NCBI GenBank assembly: GCA_021842465.1
Contig: JAKBZN010000005.1
Location: forward strand, 26,566 to 90,565
Direction: 5' to 3'
Length of the DNA: 64,000 nt
Source of the DNA: Pseudomonadota bacterium
GTDB taxonomy: Bacteria > Pseudomonadota > Gammaproteobacteria > Burkholderiales > Burkholderiaceae_F
A program made the translations under genes and the position numbers. Positions 50,490 to 61,313 of the stretch are shown here, in pieces; the first letter of the stretch is position 1, and every line of letters begins with the position of its first letter. The notes under the pieces are model-generated. The model saw nothing but the letters and a program-made list of their open reading frames with translations. It ran no database searches and was not told the DNA's origin.

Positions 50490-51436
50490 GCGCGTCGCAG
50501 TATCACGGCACCCGGCGCACAGCGCAGATCGCGGCGCTCGTCGCGCTCGCGCTGATCCCGGTGCTGGGCATTTTCCGCATCGACCTCACGACAGCGAGCC
50601 TGACACTGTTCGGCCATCCGGTCACCCTGCGCAACTTTCCGGTGATCCTCGGCCTCGCATTGTTCCTCGCCGCCGCGCCCCTGGTGACCTACACGACCAT
50701 CGGCACGGTCTGGTGCGGCTGGCTGTGCCCGCAAAATTCGGTTGCGGAATGGGCCAACGTGCTCACCCACCGGTTCCTCGGCCATCGCGCCAACGTCGAC
50801 GTCGACAGCGAGGGGCTGATCGTCGCCCCCTCGAAAAACAAGGTGCTGAACTGGACCGTGCTGAGCGCGAGCCTGCTCGGCATTTCCCTGGTGCTCGGCG
50901 TCATCCCGCTTTTCTATTTCGTGCCGCCCGACGAGATCTGGTCGCTGCTCACGCTGCACGCCGACCCGCAGTTCGCACAGTTCATGCACCGCCTCTACTT
51001 CGTTTCCGTCGTCGCGGTGCTCGTCGATGCCGCCGTGTTCCGCCACTTCTGGTGCAACTTTCTCTGCCCGTACCGCTACGGCCAGTTGCTGTTCCGCACC
51101 AAGGATGCCCTGCACGTCCACTACGATTCCGCACGTTCGGCGGACTGCACGCGCTGCAACTATTGCACCACGATGTGCGTGACCGGCATCAATCCGACCA
51201 ACATCCAGCCCGTGGACCGCTGCATCGACTGCGGCGAGTGCATCGACGCCTGCAACCGCCTGCATGAGCGCAAAAACCGCGGCGAGGGCCTGCTGCGCTT
51301 CGAGTTCGGCGCCGAGCAAGGCGCATCAGGCGTGCGCGCGTTCTTCCGCTCCACGCTGCGGCGCCTCGGCATCCCCGGCCTGCTCACCCTCGTTTCGCTG
51401 GCGATGATCGCGTGGGGGTTGCTGCAGCCGGCCTAG
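50486..51436 (+). CDS. 4Fe-4S polyferredoxin, NapH/CcoG family
   Basis: Inner membrane electron-transfer protein of 316 residues with about four to five helices. Helix-linked CxxxCP motifs (VWCGWLCP and FWCNFLCPYRYG) are followed by two [4Fe-4S] ferredoxin sites: CTRCNYCTTMC and CIDCGECIDAC. This is the layout of NapH and CcoG (RdxA). It lacks the C-terminal Ig-like domain of full-length CcoG (about 470 residues). It overlaps the FtsH gene by four bases; such a pair suggests a role in assembly or quality control of a redox enzyme. Confidence 0.88.
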   Translation: MSASQYHGTRRTAQIAALVALALIPVLGIFRIDLTTASLTLFGHPVTLRNFPVILGLALFLAAAPLVTYTTIGTVWCGWLCPQNSVAEWANVLTHRFLGHRANVDVDSEGLIVAPSKNKVLNWTVLSASLLGISLVLGVIPLFYFVPPDEIWSLLTLHADPQFAQFMHRLYFVSVVAVLVDAAVFRHFWCNFLCPYRYGQLLFRTKDALHVHYDSARSADCTRCNYCTTMCVTGINPTNIQPVDRCIDCGECIDACNRLHERKNRGEGLLRFEFGAEQGASGVRAFFRSTLRRLGIPGLLTLVSLAMIAWGLLQPA

Positions 51437-51478
51437 GAGTCTGCGCGGCAGACCGCTTGAAGTAGCGAGAGCGATGTT

Positions 51479-51520
51479 CCCCCTCTCCCGCTACGCGGGA
51501 GAGGGCCGGGGTGAGGGTGG
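51479..51520. repeat. type B palindromic repeat, inverted orientation
   Basis: ccctctcccgc (51481-51491)/gcgggagaggg (51495-51505), then ccggggtgagggtgg. This is the mirror of the copy at 40051-40092. The 354-bp gap 51437-51790 also holds a decayed MITE-like element at 51618-51725 and no gene I can support. Confidence 0.8.
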
Positions 51521-51617
51521 GCGCTTTGGAGAGGCTGTTTGCGAGGGTTTGGCGCGGCCCTCTGACCCTTGGCGGATCCTACGAAACCGGCATTGTTGCC
51601 ATTCTTCGCAAATTCAG

Positions 51618-51725
51618 ACGCGGTGGCGAGCAGCGGACGGCCGCGGACGGAGCAGCGCAGCGCAGTCGCCCCTCCGGGGCGACCACCGCGTCGCCGGCAC
51701 CGGCGGGGCACGGCCGCCGATCTCC
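51618..51725. mobile_element. decayed, internally deleted MITE-like element
   Basis: The stretch 51618-51655 (cagacgcggtggcgagcagcg start) matches the complement of about 63740-63775, and 51646-51725 (gagcagcgcagcgcagtcgc core) matches the complement of 63571-63657, including a degenerate right end (ggcacggccgccgatctc versus ggcacagccgccgctcgc). The middle of about 100 bases and the left inverted end are missing. So it is a shorter, older copy of the element at 63571-63809. Confidence 0.65.
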
Positions 51726-51790
51726 CGCGCGGTGTATGCCGACAAGATTCCTCCGGACTCCTCGATCGATCCGCACAATGCGCCGGTCGT

Positions 51791-52174
51791 TCAGCGCAAG
51801 CACCGACCGGGATCTTTGCGGCGAATCCAGATCCGCGCGTAAATCGCTGCGTTGAGCAGTAATACCGCGGCGCCCAGCATGATCTGGATCGGCCTCGTCA
51901 GCCCGTCGGGGTAGATCACCGCCAGGAGATATCGGGCCACGAAGCCGCCCGAATCGCTCGATCTCCCCGACGCGTTCCGCAGGACATTTTCCAGCAAGGT
52001 CAGCGGACAGATCCACCCGGTGAACTCCACCGTCACGCCCCAGAGGACCGCGGCGATGTGCCACCACAACAACGCCCGCCAGCGCGAAACCAACGCGGCG
52101 CCCGCGACCACGAAAGCGATGAAGGCGGCATGGACGAACAGCACCAAGTCGATCGCGAGGGCGTACAGCGCCAT
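51791..52174 (-). CDS. DUF2784 family membrane protein
   Basis: A 127-residue protein with three to four helices: an N-terminal YALAIDLVLFVHAAFIAFVV, a second in LLWWHIAAVLWGVTVEFTGW and a last in IQIMLGAAVLLLNAAIYARI. The ICPLTLLEN stretch between helices is the signature of DUF2784. Role unknown. ATG at 52174. It lies 85 bases after purL on the same strand; a shared transcript is possible. Confidence 0.82.
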   Translation of the reverse strand: MALYALAIDLVLFVHAAFIAFVVAGAALVSRWRALLWWHIAAVLWGVTVEFTGWICPLTLLENVLRNASGRSSDSGGFVARYLLAVIYPDGLTRPIQIMLGAAVLLLNAAIYARIWIRRKDPGRCLR

Positions 52175-52259
52175 GGCGGGAACCGGTCAGACCAAGCAGG
52201 CGACAAGCGTAGCGCAGGCGGCGCAGCGTCCCGCACCCCGCCCGCACCCGCGCTTTCGC

Positions 52260-55200
52260 CTACCCCACCCACCGCCGCGCGTTGCGGAACATCCGCATCC
52301 ACGGCGATTCGTCGCCCAGCCCCGGCGGCTGCCACGACATCTGCACGGTGCGCCGCACCCGTTCCGGATGCGGCATGACGATCGTGAACCGCCCGTCCTC
52401 GGTGGTCACGCCGCAGATTCCCTCCGGAGAGCCGTTGGGATTGTCGGGATAGCGCTCGGTTGCCGCCCCATGACCATCGACGTAACGCAACGCCACCGGC
52501 ACCGCGGCGCGGGCCGTGGTCGATGCGAACGATGCCCGCCCTTCGCCGTGCGAATTCACGACCGGAATGCGACTCCCCGCCATGTCGGCCAGGAAGAGCG
52601 ACGGCGACTGCGGGATTTCGACCTGCACCAGCCGTGCCTCGAACTGCTCGGACGTGTTGCGCACGAAATCGGGCCAATGCCCGGCGCCGGGAATCATGCC
52701 GCGCAACTGGCTCATCATCTGACAGCCGTTGCAGATCCCCAGGCCGAAGGTGTCTGACCGCGCGAAGAAGGCGGCAAACTGATCCGCCAGTTCCGGGTGG
52801 TACAGGATGCTCTTGGCCCAGCCGCCACCCGCACCCAGCACGTCGCCGTAGGAAAATCCCCCGCCGGCCGCCAGGCCCCGGAAGGAGGCCAGCTGCACGC
52901 GACCGTCCATCAGGTCGCGCATGTGGACGTCGACCGCCTCGAAGCCGGCGCGGTCGAACGCCGCGGCCATCTCGTAATGGCTGTTGACCCCCTGTTCACG
53001 CAGCACTGCGACGCGCGGGCGCGCGGTGCCGACGATCGCGGGCGCGGCGACGTTCTCGCTCGAGTCGAAAGTGCAATGCAGCGACAGGCCGGTGTCGGCC
53101 TCGGTTCCCAGACGCTCGAATTCCGCGTCGGCACAATCCGCGTTGTCGCGCAGGCGCGCGATCGACCACGATACTTCGTACCACGCGCGCAGCAGATCGC
53201 GCAGCGGATGCGAAACCAGCACCTGGGCGTCGCACCGCGCCTCCACGCGTGGCTGGACGTCGACGATGCCCACCGTGTGGCTGCACGCGCCCAGCCCCGC
53301 CGCACGCAGGATCGCCATCGCCTCGGCGCGGTCCGCCTTGCGCAGCTGAAGCAGGAATCCCGGCTCTTCGTTGAACAGCGCCCGCACCAGCCGGTCATGT
53401 CGTCCCGCGGCGACCTGCTCGGCACCGATTGCGGAATCGCCGCAATCGGACGCCTGCGGATCGAGCGCCAGCACGTCGAGGTGCAGCGAAACACCGCAGC
53501 GGCCGGCAAAGGCCATCTCGCACGCTGCCGCCCACAGTCCGCCGTCGGAACGGTCGTGATAAGCGAGGGCCAGTCCGGAGTCGATGAGGCTGCGCACCGC
53601 CCGCAAGGCCGCCGACAGCGCGGCCGGATCATCGACATCCGGAGCGTCGTCGCCGATCTGGCCCGCGACCTGCGCCAGGATCGACGCGCCCATGCGCATG
53701 CGCCCACGCGACAGATCGACGAGCAGCAATTCGGTGGGTCCGACATCGGTGCGTAATTGCGGCGTCGCACTGCGCCGCACGTCGGCGACGGCGCCGGCGG
53801 CGCTGGCCACCAGCGAGACCGGCGAGACGACCTGCTTGTCCGCATCGCCGTCGCGCCACGCGGTGCGCATCGACAACGAATCCTTGCCCACCGGAATCGA
53901 AATGCCCAGGTCGATGCAGAGCCGGCTTGCCGCCGCCACCGCGGCGTAGAGCGCGGCATCCTCCCCGGGGGCACCGCAGGCCGCCATCCAGTTCGCCGAA
54001 AGCTTGACCCGCGTCCAGTCGACGTCCGCCGCGGCCAGGTTCAGCAGCGACTCGGCGATCGCCAGCCGCGACGCGCGGGCCGCATCGAGTACCGCCACGG
54101 GCGCGCGCTCACCGACCGCAAACGCCTCGCCGGCGAAGCCGTCATGATCGAGCAGCGTGACCGCGCAATCGGCAACCGGGGTCTGCCACGGCCCGACCAT
54201 CTGGTCGCGGCAGGTCAGCCCGCCCACCGTGCGGTCACCGATGGTGATGAGGAATGCCTTCGAGGCGACCGTCGGATGGCGCAGCACCGCCAGCGCCGAC
54301 CACGCGAGATCGACGCCGGTCGCATCGAACTTCGGCAGGCAGCGCACACCCGTCACCACATCCCGATGCATGCGCGGCGCCTTGCCAAACAGCACTTCCA
54401 TCGGCATGTCCACGGCATGCTGCGCCCCCGGTCCGGCAACCTGCAGACGGGCGCCGTCGCCCTCTTCGGCCCCGGTGATCACCCCGATCTGCGCCACCGG
54501 GCAGCGTTCGCGCCGGCAGATCGCCTGCAGCCGCTCCCAGCGTTCCGGATCCACCGCCAGCGCATAGCGCTCCTGTGATTCGTTGCACCAGATTTCCAGC
54601 GGCGACATGCTGTGGTCCTCGAGCGGAATCCGCGCGAGATCGATCCGCGCGCCGCGACCCGCGCCCTCGGCCAGTTCGGGAAAGGCATTGGACAGCCCGC
54701 CGGCACCCACGTCGTGAATCGCCAGGATGGGGTTTTCCGCTCCCATGCGTGTGCAGGCGTCGATGACTTCCTGCACCCGGCGCTCCATCTCCGCGTTGCC
54801 GCGCTGCACCGAATCGAAGTCGAGCTGTTCGGTATTCGCGCCCGCGCCCAGGCTCGACGCGGCACCGCCCCCCAGGCCGATGCGCATCCCCGGACCGCCG
54901 AGATGGACGAGCAGGGTCCCCGGCGGCAGCTCGCACTTTTCGACCTGGTCGGCGCGGATGTTGCCGACTCCGCCCGCCAGCATGATCGGCTTGTGGTAGC
55001 CGTAGCGGATCCCGCCGACGTTCTGTTCGTACGCACGGAAGTAGCCGGCAAGATTGGGGCGCCCGAACTCGTTGTTGAACGCCGCCGCGCCGATCGGCCC
55101 TTCGATCATGATCGACCGGGCATCGGCGATCCGTGCCGGAAAGCCATAGTCACCCGCGTCCTCGCCGCCCACTCCCGGCGCGGCGACATCGCGGTCGCGT

Positions 55201-56351
55201 TCCCAGTCGCGCCGCGCATTCGGCAGCCGCAGATGCGACACGCTGAACCCGCACAGGCCGGCCTTGGGACGCGCGCCCCGCCCGGTCGCGCCCTCGTCGC
55301 GGATCTCACCGCCCGCGCCGGTGGCTGCGCCCGGATAGGGCGCGATCGCCGTCGGATGGTTGTGCGTTTCCACCTTGAACACGAAGTGCAGGGTCTCATC
55401 GCGACAGGCATACACCGCTTCACCGCCGGCCGTTTCCTGGGGCTCGAACGCCCGCGCGGCGCGCCCTTCGACCACGGCGGCGTTGTCGCGGTAGGCAACG
55501 ATGGTCGCCTGCGGCGCCGCCGCATGGGTGGCCTTGATCATCGAGAACAGGCTGGCGTCGCGCGCCGCCCCGTCGATCCGCCAGGTCGCGTTGAAAATCT
55601 TGTGCCGGCAATGTTCGGAGTTGGCCTGCGCGAACATCATCAACTCGACGTCGGTGGGGTCGCGCCCCATCCGACCGAAGGCGGCCACCAGATAGTCGAT
55701 CTCGTCATCCGAGAGTGCCAGGCCGAGCTCGGCATTCGCGCGCGCGAGCGCCTCCCGGCCGCCGGCCGTCAGCGGGACCGTGCGCAGGCCGCCGGGCTCG
55801 GGCGCCGCGAACACCTGGCGCGCGATGCCCAGCCGATCGTCCAGGGTCTCGCGTTCCGGCAGATCAATCACCGTTTCGGTCATCCGGTCGTGAATCGCGG
55901 TGGCGATCCGCCCTGGTACACCGGCGGCCCGCATTGCCAGCTCCACGGCACCATGCGCGCTGTACCCGGCAACGACCGCGATCCGATAGGCCACCGCGCG
56001 TTCGATCTTCTCGACCACGGCGAGTTCGCAGTTGCGGGCGATGTCGGTGGCCTTGCTCGCCCAGGGCGAGGTGGTTCCCAGACGCGGCACCACCAGCATC
56101 TGGAAGTACACGAGGCGGGAATCGCGGACCCGCGCCGCGGCCTCCGGGCTCTCGCCGTAGGCAAGCAGCCCCTTGAGCCGATCGCGTTCGACATCGCCCA
56201 GCGGCGCACGCAGCTTCACGAAGTGCCAGTAGTGGGCCTCCACGGAGGCCACCTCGGGTTGGGCGGCGCGCAGGCGGCGCAACAACGCCGCGGCGCGGAA
56301 GGAAGACAGGGCCTCGGGGCCGTCGAGCACGAGAAACGATGGGGAGTTCAT
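52260..56351 (-). CDS. purL: phosphoribosylformylglycinamidine synthase (large, fused form)
   Basis: Purine synthesis step FGAR to FGAM using glutamine and ATP. At 1363 residues it is the large fused enzyme: an N-terminal PurS-like domain, FGAM synthetase halves with [32 protein letters not shown] and [15 protein letters not shown], and a C-terminal class I glutaminase with catalytic Cys in GICNGCQMM and His in [12 protein letters not shown] at 56351 ([11 protein letters not shown]) begins the family sequence; the upstream extension of the frame has none. A promoter must lie in the 118-bp gap before the EAL gene. Confidence 0.97.
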   Translation of the reverse strand: MNSPSFLVLDGPEALSSFRAAALLRRLRAAQPEVASVEAHYWHFVKLRAPLGDVERDRLKGLLAYGESPEAAARVRDSRLVYFQMLVVPRLGTTSPWASKATDIARNCELAVVEKIERAVAYRIAVVAGYSAHGAVELAMRAAGVPGRIATAIHDRMTETVIDLPERETLDDRLGIARQVFAAPEPGGLRTVPLTAGGREALARANAELGLALSDDEIDYLVAAFGRMGRDPTDVELMMFAQANSEHCRHKIFNATWRIDGAARDASLFSMIKATHAAAPQATIVAYRDNAAVVEGRAARAFEPQETAGGEAVYACRDETLHFVFKVETHNHPTAIAPYPGAATGAGGEIRDEGATGRGARPKAGLCGFSVSHLRLPNARRDWERDRDVAAPGVGGEDAGDYGFPARIADARSIMIEGPIGAAAFNNEFGRPNLAGYFRAYEQNVGGIRYGYHKPIMLAGGVGNIRADQVEKCELPPGTLLVHLGGPGMRIGLGGGAASSLGAGANTEQLDFDSVQRGNAEMERRVQEVIDACTRMGAENPILAIHDVGAGGLSNAFPELAEGAGRGARIDLARIPLEDHSMSPLEIWCNESQERYALAVDPERWERLQAICRRERCPVAQIGVITGAEEGDGARLQVAGPGAQHAVDMPMEVLFGKAPRMHRDVVTGVRCLPKFDATGVDLAWSALAVLRHPTVASKAFLITIGDRTVGGLTCRDQMVGPWQTPVADCAVTLLDHDGFAGEAFAVGERAPVAVLDAARASRLAIAESLLNLAAADVDWTRVKLSANWMAACGAPGEDAALYAAVAAASRLCIDLGISIPVGKDSLSMRTAWRDGDADKQVVSPVSLVASAAGAVADVRRSATPQLRTDVGPTELLLVDLSRGRMRMGASILAQVAGQIGDDAPDVDDPAALSAALRAVRSLIDSGLALAYHDRSDGGLWAAACEMAFAGRCGVSLHLDVLALDPQASDCGDSAIGAEQVAAGRHDRLVRALFNEEPGFLLQLRKADRAEAMAILRAAGLGACSHTVGIVDVQPRVEARCDAQVLVSHPLRDLLRAWYEVSWSIARLRDNADCADAEFERLGTEADTGLSLHCTFDSSENVAAPAIVGTARPRVAVLREQGVNSHYEMAAAFDRAGFEAVDVHMRDLMDGRVQLASFRGLAAGGGFSYGDVLGAGGGWAKSILYHPELADQFAAFFARSDTFGLGICNGCQMMSQLRGMIPGAGHWPDFVRNTSEQFEARLVQVEIPQSPSLFLADMAGSRIPVVNSHGEGRASFASTTARAAVPVALRYVDGHGAATERYPDNPNGSPEGICGVTTEDGRFTIVMPHPERVRRTVQMSWQPPGLGDESPWMRMFRNARRWVG

Positions 56352-56469
56352 TGCGGGCGCGGGGATCGCCGGGGCGCGAAAGTGCCCGGCAGTGGCCTCG
56401 ATTGTAAAACAGCAGCCTTCGGACATCCCGCGCGGCGTGGGGCCCGGCGCAACACCGGCCCCGCCCCCG

Positions 56470-58593
56470 CTATGCCGCCGACCGGGACGCCCGCTGCCGC
56501 GTCCACGCGCCGCCCAGCAGCGCCACCAGCTCCTGCTTGGTCCGCTGGAACGCCTCCGGCGCGCCGCCGTCGATGGCGAGGCGATGATTCTCGTCGAGCA
56601 GCGCCTCCAGCTCCGATCCGCGCAGGCCGCTCTCCTCGATGTATCGCCGCACCAGGCAGGGGAAACGCGTGAATCGTGCGACCAGGTCCGGCCACTTCGC
56701 CAGCGCCGCACGCTGCTGGTCCCAGATCAGATAGCCGGCCAGCGCCCCCAGCGGCGTGCGCGGTGTGTGGACGTCGACGTCGTACCGGAACCCCGCGTGC
56801 CACGCCGGGAACTCCGCCGCGGTCATCGGCTTCGCCACGACATAGCCCTGGCCATGGTCGGCGCCCAGGATCGCAACGGCTTCGATCAGCCCCCGATCCT
56901 CCAGCCCCTCCACGGTCACCGGCACGCCAAAGCCATGGGCCAGGCGGGTGAGGTGGAAGATGAATTCCAGCGCCCGCTTCGGATCGCGGGCGGCATTGCG
57001 CACCAGCCCCTGGTCGATCTTCACGACGTCGAACGGCGTGTTGTCCATTCGCAGTAGCGAACTGTGCCCCGATCCCAGGTCGTCCTGGGCAATGCGCACA
57101 CCCAACCGTTGCAGCGCCGCGATGCTGGCGTCGCGCCGGTCGAGATCGTATGGATCGCGCGACTCCAGCACTTCGAGCTGGATCCGGTCCGGGCGTACGC
57201 CCTCCCGCGCCAGCGTCTGGAGCAACGCGTCGCGGTACGCGTCCTGGGTCAGCGCATCGGCGGGCAGGTTGATCGACATCGCCGGAGCCGGCCCGCACCG
57301 CTCCCAGTCCCGCAGCGCCCCGCACGCCTGCGTCAGTCCTTCCCGGAACAGGTGCAGCAGATCGGATCGGCCCAGCGCGGGCAGGAAACTCCCGGGAGCA
57401 TGGATCTGGCCGTCGGCGCCCCGCAGCCGCGCCAGCGCTTCGACGTGCGACACCGCCCCGGTACGCAGGTCGACGATCGGCTGGTAGTGCATTTCGATCC
57501 CGCCGCCCATCAACCGCTGCCGGTAGTTTTCCCGCACGGCGACCGGCAGCACCGCCCCCTGTTCACAGCGCAGAATCGCATGGCCCAGCACCTGCTGCAG
57601 GTAGAGCAGCATGCTGCCGCGCGTCCCCGTCACGAAAAACCCCGGCCAGTTGCTGCATACCGTCAACACGGCGAACGACTGCCCCGAATCGTCCAGCAGC
57701 GGCACCGCCACCGAACTGCGGAACCCGAGGGTTGCGCCGACCTCCCGCCACGGTGCCACCGCGGCGTCCCGCAAGTACGACACGCAGTGCTGGATCGTCC
57801 CGCTGCGCCACGCGCGCCCCGTGGGTCCCTGCCCCGACGCCGAATCCGCGTCGATCTGGATGAACGGAATCTCCTGTCGGCGCATGCTCTCGACGTAGCG
57901 GCGCCCCGATTCGCCGCCGATGCCTTCGATCTGCAGGGCGCCCCGCGCGTCCGGGCGCAGGAAGAAGCAGGCAACGATGCCGTCGACGGCCAGAAGCGCC
58001 TCCACGACGCCCTGCAGCAGGTCGGGAAGCGTCTCGGCTTCCTGCACCTGGCGGTGGACCCGCGAGATCGCCGAGGCCACTTCCAGTCCGACGTCGTGAT
58101 GCGCCACCCCCTGCCCTTCGACGTCGATGATGACGCGCTGCATCAGCGTGCGATCGAAGAACTCCCGTTCGGCCGGCGTCAGCGCGCAAGCCGCCACGAC
58201 GTCCTGGACCTGCTGCCGGTAGCGGTGATAGGCATCGAGCAGCGTCGGCAACCCGATGCCCACCATTTCATGCACGCGCCCGACCCGCTTGGCGTGGTGG
58301 TAGTGCTCCGCTGCGGAGATCTCCGGCGAGAGCAGCCGCTCGAGATGCTGCGCCTGCTTGCCGTGCAGGCGTGCGACGTCCTCGGAGTCGAGGCGCGCAA
58401 GAATCGCCTGCGTCTCCTCGCGCCCATGCAGCCCGTCGTAGAACCGTGCGAGGAATCCGTCGTTGAATTGGGGCAGCACCGCCTGGATCCGGGCCAGCAG
58501 GGCCTGGGCCTCGGGGCCGTAGGCGGGTGCGCAGGCGGTCAGATCGCGCAGGTTGCCCTGGGAGGTTTGGATATCCAGCGGACCGGCAGTCAT
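56470..58593 (-). CDS. globin-coupled GAF-EAL cyclic-di-GMP phosphodiesterase
   Basis: A 707-residue signalling protein. The N-terminal globin-coupled sensor spans about residues 25-160; the proximal heme His is most likely His108 in [23 protein letters not shown] domain lies at about 185-345. The EAL domain begins near 366: EAL at 385-387 ([10 protein letters not shown]), [42 protein letters not shown] and QGYVVAKPM give the metal and catalytic residues, so activity is likely. A C-terminal helical part of about 95 residues follows. No GGDEF domain. It would lower c-di-GMP in response to oxygen or another gas. ATG at 58593. Confidence 0.9.
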   Translation of the reverse strand: MTAGPLDIQTSQGNLRDLTACAPAYGPEAQALLARIQAVLPQFNDGFLARFYDGLHGREETQAILARLDSEDVARLHGKQAQHLERLLSPEISAAEHYHHAKRVGRVHEMVGIGLPTLLDAYHRYRQQVQDVVAACALTPAEREFFDRTLMQRVIIDVEGQGVAHHDVGLEVASAISRVHRQVQEAETLPDLLQGVVEALLAVDGIVACFFLRPDARGALQIEGIGGESGRRYVESMRRQEIPFIQIDADSASGQGPTGRAWRSGTIQHCVSYLRDAAVAPWREVGATLGFRSSVAVPLLDDSGQSFAVLTVCSNWPGFFVTGTRGSMLLYLQQVLGHAILRCEQGAVLPVAVRENYRQRLMGGGIEMHYQPIVDLRTGAVSHVEALARLRGADGQIHAPGSFLPALGRSDLLHLFREGLTQACGALRDWERCGPAPAMSINLPADALTQDAYRDALLQTLAREGVRPDRIQLEVLESRDPYDLDRRDASIAALQRLGVRIAQDDLGSGHSSLLRMDNTPFDVVKIDQGLVRNAARDPKRALEFIFHLTRLAHGFGVPVTVEGLEDRGLIEAVAILGADHGQGYVVAKPMTAAEFPAWHAGFRYDVDVHTPRTPLGALAGYLIWDQQRAALAKWPDLVARFTRFPCLVRRYIEESGLRGSELEALLDENHRLAIDGGAPEAFQRTKQELVALLGGAWTRQRASRSAA

Positions 58594-58739
58594 GGGGCGC
58601 GGAGAGCCGTCGCAATCGGCGGTCGGGCTCCCCAATTTGTCGGAATCAAAACGATCATGCTACCGGCGCAAAGCCGGAAATCGAAACAATTCCGCGTTTT
58701 TTCCCGGAAAAGAGCGGCTTGATACCAAATTCACGGGAA

Positions 58740-60428
58740 CTATTGCATCGATCCCGTCCGCCCGAAAACCGGGCTCAGGCTCGGCGACGGCAGTTCGGGG
58801 ACCCTGGCGGGGACGGCATGCCGCCCGCGAACCAGGGCGGTCTGCAACGGCGGCACGAATACCGCCGGATCGGCACCCAATGCCCGGACCACGCAGACCC
58901 CGGCCGCACCGCAGCGCGCCGCCTCGAAAACCTCCTCGGGGTCGAGGATCCCGCCGATCGCCGTCACCGGCCGGCCGGCCATCGCGCACCACCACGCCAG
59001 GTTTTCCGGTCCCTGGGGATGCCAGGGCATGTCCTTGGTCGTCGTCGGCCACACCGGTCCGCAGGCGATGTAGCGCGGGGCAAGCCCGCGAGCGCGCGCG
59101 AGTTCCCACAGGCTGTGCGAACTCACACCCAGCGAGATGCCGCTGCGCGCGAGTTCCGCCCGACCGGATTCGCCTATCGCGGCGAGGTCCTCCTGCCCCA
59201 GATGGACGCCGTCGGCGCCGAGGGCGATCGCCAGCCGCCAGTGATCGTTGAGAAACAGCGTCGCGCCGGCGGTACGGCAGGCCTCGATGGCCTCCGTCGC
59301 CATCCGCTGCAGGTCCGCCGCCCAGCGCGCGTCGGCTTGCGGCGGCGCCTTGACCCGCAGTTGCAGCGTACGGATGCCGGCGGCAAGCGCCTTTTGCAGT
59401 TGTTCCACCGTCGCAACGATGCCGTAGAGACCGAAGTCGTCGGCGGAGATCGCGGACGGCGCGGCCTCGATTGGCGCAAACCGCGGCACCTCGCCGAAGG
59501 ACATCCGCGGCAGGTTCCGCGGATCGCGGGCGAACCCCGGCCGGGCATGCACCGGGCCCGCGCCCGCGCCTGCGGCATAGCCATCGCGCAACGCCGCCGC
59601 CGTCGCCATCTTGGCCAGGACGAGGGCATCGGCGGTCACAAACCCCAGGGCCAGCGCCGCCGCCGCACCACTGGCGAAGGTGCAGCCGGTGCCATGGCGA
59701 TGGGCGGTGGCAATGCGGGGCAGCGCGAGCCAGCCCCGGGCATGCTCGGCATCGACCCAGTCGATCGCCATCCCGTCGGCATCGGGGCTGTCGCCGCCCG
59801 TGATGCAGACCGCCTCCGGGCCGCGGCCGCCGACGGCGTCCCGCAGTGCGCGCGCCATCGCCGGCACCGCCTCCGCGGACGGCGAAGACGGCGCCGCCGA
59901 ATCCCGTAACGCCGCCGCTTCCGCGCGGTTGGGCGTAATCAGCGTCGCGCGGGGCAGCAGCAGTTCCCGATATGCCTGCCGGACCGCGGCGTCGGCGAAG
60001 TGCGCGCCGGTGCTCGCACCGAACACCGGATCGACGACCAGGGCGACGGCACGTTCTCCATCCCCTCCGCCGGCTTCCCCGCGCAGGCGGTCGATCCAGC
60101 GCGCCACCGTCTCGACCGCGGCCACACTGCCCAGAAGACCGGTCTTGATCGCGCGCGGCGGCATGTCCCCGGCGAGCGCCGCCAATTGCGCGTCCAGCAG
60201 TTCCGCCGCCACCGGCTCGATGCGGGCAACGCCGAGCGAATTCTGCGCGGTCACCGCCGCCACCACAGGGCACAGATGGACGCCGAACGCATCGGCGGCG
60301 CGCTGGTCCGCGGCCAGTCCGGCGCCGCCACCGGAGTCGGTTCCGGCGATCGACCAGATGATCGGCTTGTCCAGGAAGTTGTCCGGTACGCGCCCCGCAC
60401 CGCCGGGCGGCGGGGAATTCCGTTCCAT
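58740..60428 (-). CDS. thiDE: bifunctional ThiD-ThiE: HMP(-P) kinase fused to thiamine phosphate synthase
   Basis: A 562-residue thiamine synthesis enzyme. Residues about 20-300 are HMP-P kinase: SIAGTDSGGGAGLAADQ, KTGLLGSV, VVDPVFGASTG and HGTGCTFASGAAAALALG. Residues about 335-545 are ThiE-like: YGIVATVEQLQKALAAGIRTLQLR, LFLNDHWRLAIALGADGVHLGQEDL, SSHSLWELA and YIACGPVWPTTTKDMPW. Both motif sets look intact. Such fusions are known in betaproteobacteria. It begins 13 bases after the folD stop, and no TPP riboswitch is seen upstream, so control is likely through the folD transcript. Confidence 0.92.
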   Translation of the reverse strand: MERNSPPPGGAGRVPDNFLDKPIIWSIAGTDSGGGAGLAADQRAADAFGVHLCPVVAAVTAQNSLGVARIEPVAAELLDAQLAALAGDMPPRAIKTGLLGSVAAVETVARWIDRLRGEAGGGDGERAVALVVDPVFGASTGAHFADAAVRQAYRELLLPRATLITPNRAEAAALRDSAAPSSPSAEAVPAMARALRDAVGGRGPEAVCITGGDSPDADGMAIDWVDAEHARGWLALPRIATAHRHGTGCTFASGAAAALALGFVTADALVLAKMATAAALRDGYAAGAGAGPVHARPGFARDPRNLPRMSFGEVPRFAPIEAAPSAISADDFGLYGIVATVEQLQKALAAGIRTLQLRVKAPPQADARWAADLQRMATEAIEACRTAGATLFLNDHWRLAIALGADGVHLGQEDLAAIGESGRAELARSGISLGVSSHSLWELARARGLAPRYIACGPVWPTTTKDMPWHPQGPENLAWWCAMAGRPVTAIGGILDPEEVFEAARCGAAGVCVVRALGADPAVFVPPLQTALVRGRHAVPARVPELPSPSLSPVFGRTGSMQ

Positions 60429-60441
60429 TTCGCCGGGCGAC

Positions 60442-61296
60442 TCAGCGAGCGAGGCTGCGCCGCGCGGCGTCGAGCGTGTTGGCGAGCAGCATGGCGATGG
60501 TCATCGGCCCCACCCCGCCCGGAACCGGGGTGATCCACGATGCGACGGCGCGCGCCGACTCGAAGTCGACGTCGCCGCAAAGCTTGCCGTCGGCGAGCCG
60601 GTTGATGCCGACGTCCACCACGACCGCGCCGGGCTTGACCATGTCGCCGGTGATCATCTTCGGGCGGCCGATCGCCGCGACCAGCACGTCCGCGCGCCGG
60701 GTATGGAATGCCAGGTCGCGCGTGCGCGAATGGCAGACCGTCACCGTGGCATTGGCCGCCAGCAGCAGCTGCGCCATCGGCTTGCCGACGATGTTCGAAC
60801 GACCCACGACGACGGCCTCGGCGCCGTTGAGATCGACGCCGGCATGGGCGAGCAACTCCATCACCCCTTTGGGCGTGCAAGGGACGAACCGCGGCGCGCC
60901 CAGCGCGAGTGCGCCGACGTTGGCGACGTGGAATCCGTCGACGTCCTTCTCTGCCGACACCGCCGCGAGCACCGCCGCCTCGTCGATCTGGCGCGGCAGC
61001 GGCAATTGGACCAGAATGCCATGGATCGCCGGATCGCGATTCAGGCGCTCGACCTCCGCGATCACCTGGGCCGTGTCGACGTCCGCGGCCAGCCGACAGT
61101 GCTCCGAATGGATTCCCGCGGCAAGACAGGCGTTCACCTTGTTGCGGACGTATACCTGCGAAGCGGGGTCTTCCCCGACGAGGATCACCGCCAGGCCCGG
61201 TCGCACGCCGCGCGCGGTCAATGCCGCCACGTCGTCGCGGTAGCGCGCGCGCAAGGTTTCCGAAAGCGCCTTGCCGTCCAGGATCGCTGCTGTCAC
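60442..61296 (-). CDS. folD: methylenetetrahydrofolate dehydrogenase/cyclohydrolase FolD
   Basis: Bifunctional one-carbon enzyme making formyl-THF from methylene-THF. Motifs: [53 protein letters not shown] and [11 protein letters not shown]. The protein is 284 residues. I chose GTG at 61296 because it has a GGAAGGGAC ribosome site; an ATG at 61317 overlapping the upstream stop (ATGA) would add seven residues and lacks one. It lies between serine acetyltransferase and thiDE on one strand. Confidence 0.95.
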   Translation of the reverse strand: MTAAILDGKALSETLRARYRDDVAALTARGVRPGLAVILVGEDPASQVYVRNKVNACLAAGIHSEHCRLAADVDTAQVIAEVERLNRDPAIHGILVQLPLPRQIDEAAVLAAVSAEKDVDGFHVANVGALALGAPRFVPCTPKGVMELLAHAGVDLNGAEAVVVGRSNIVGKPMAQLLLAANATVTVCHSRTRDLAFHTRRADVLVAAIGRPKMITGDMVKPGAVVVDVGINRLADGKLCGDVDFESARAVASWITPVPGGVGPMTIAMLLANTLDAARRSLAR

Positions 61297-61313
61297 GAGA
61301 CCGTCCCTTCCCT

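Noticed and set aside
58740..60600. TPP riboswitch before the ThiD-ThiE gene
   Set aside because: The upstream gap to folD is only 13 bases and no THI-box-like pattern was seen.
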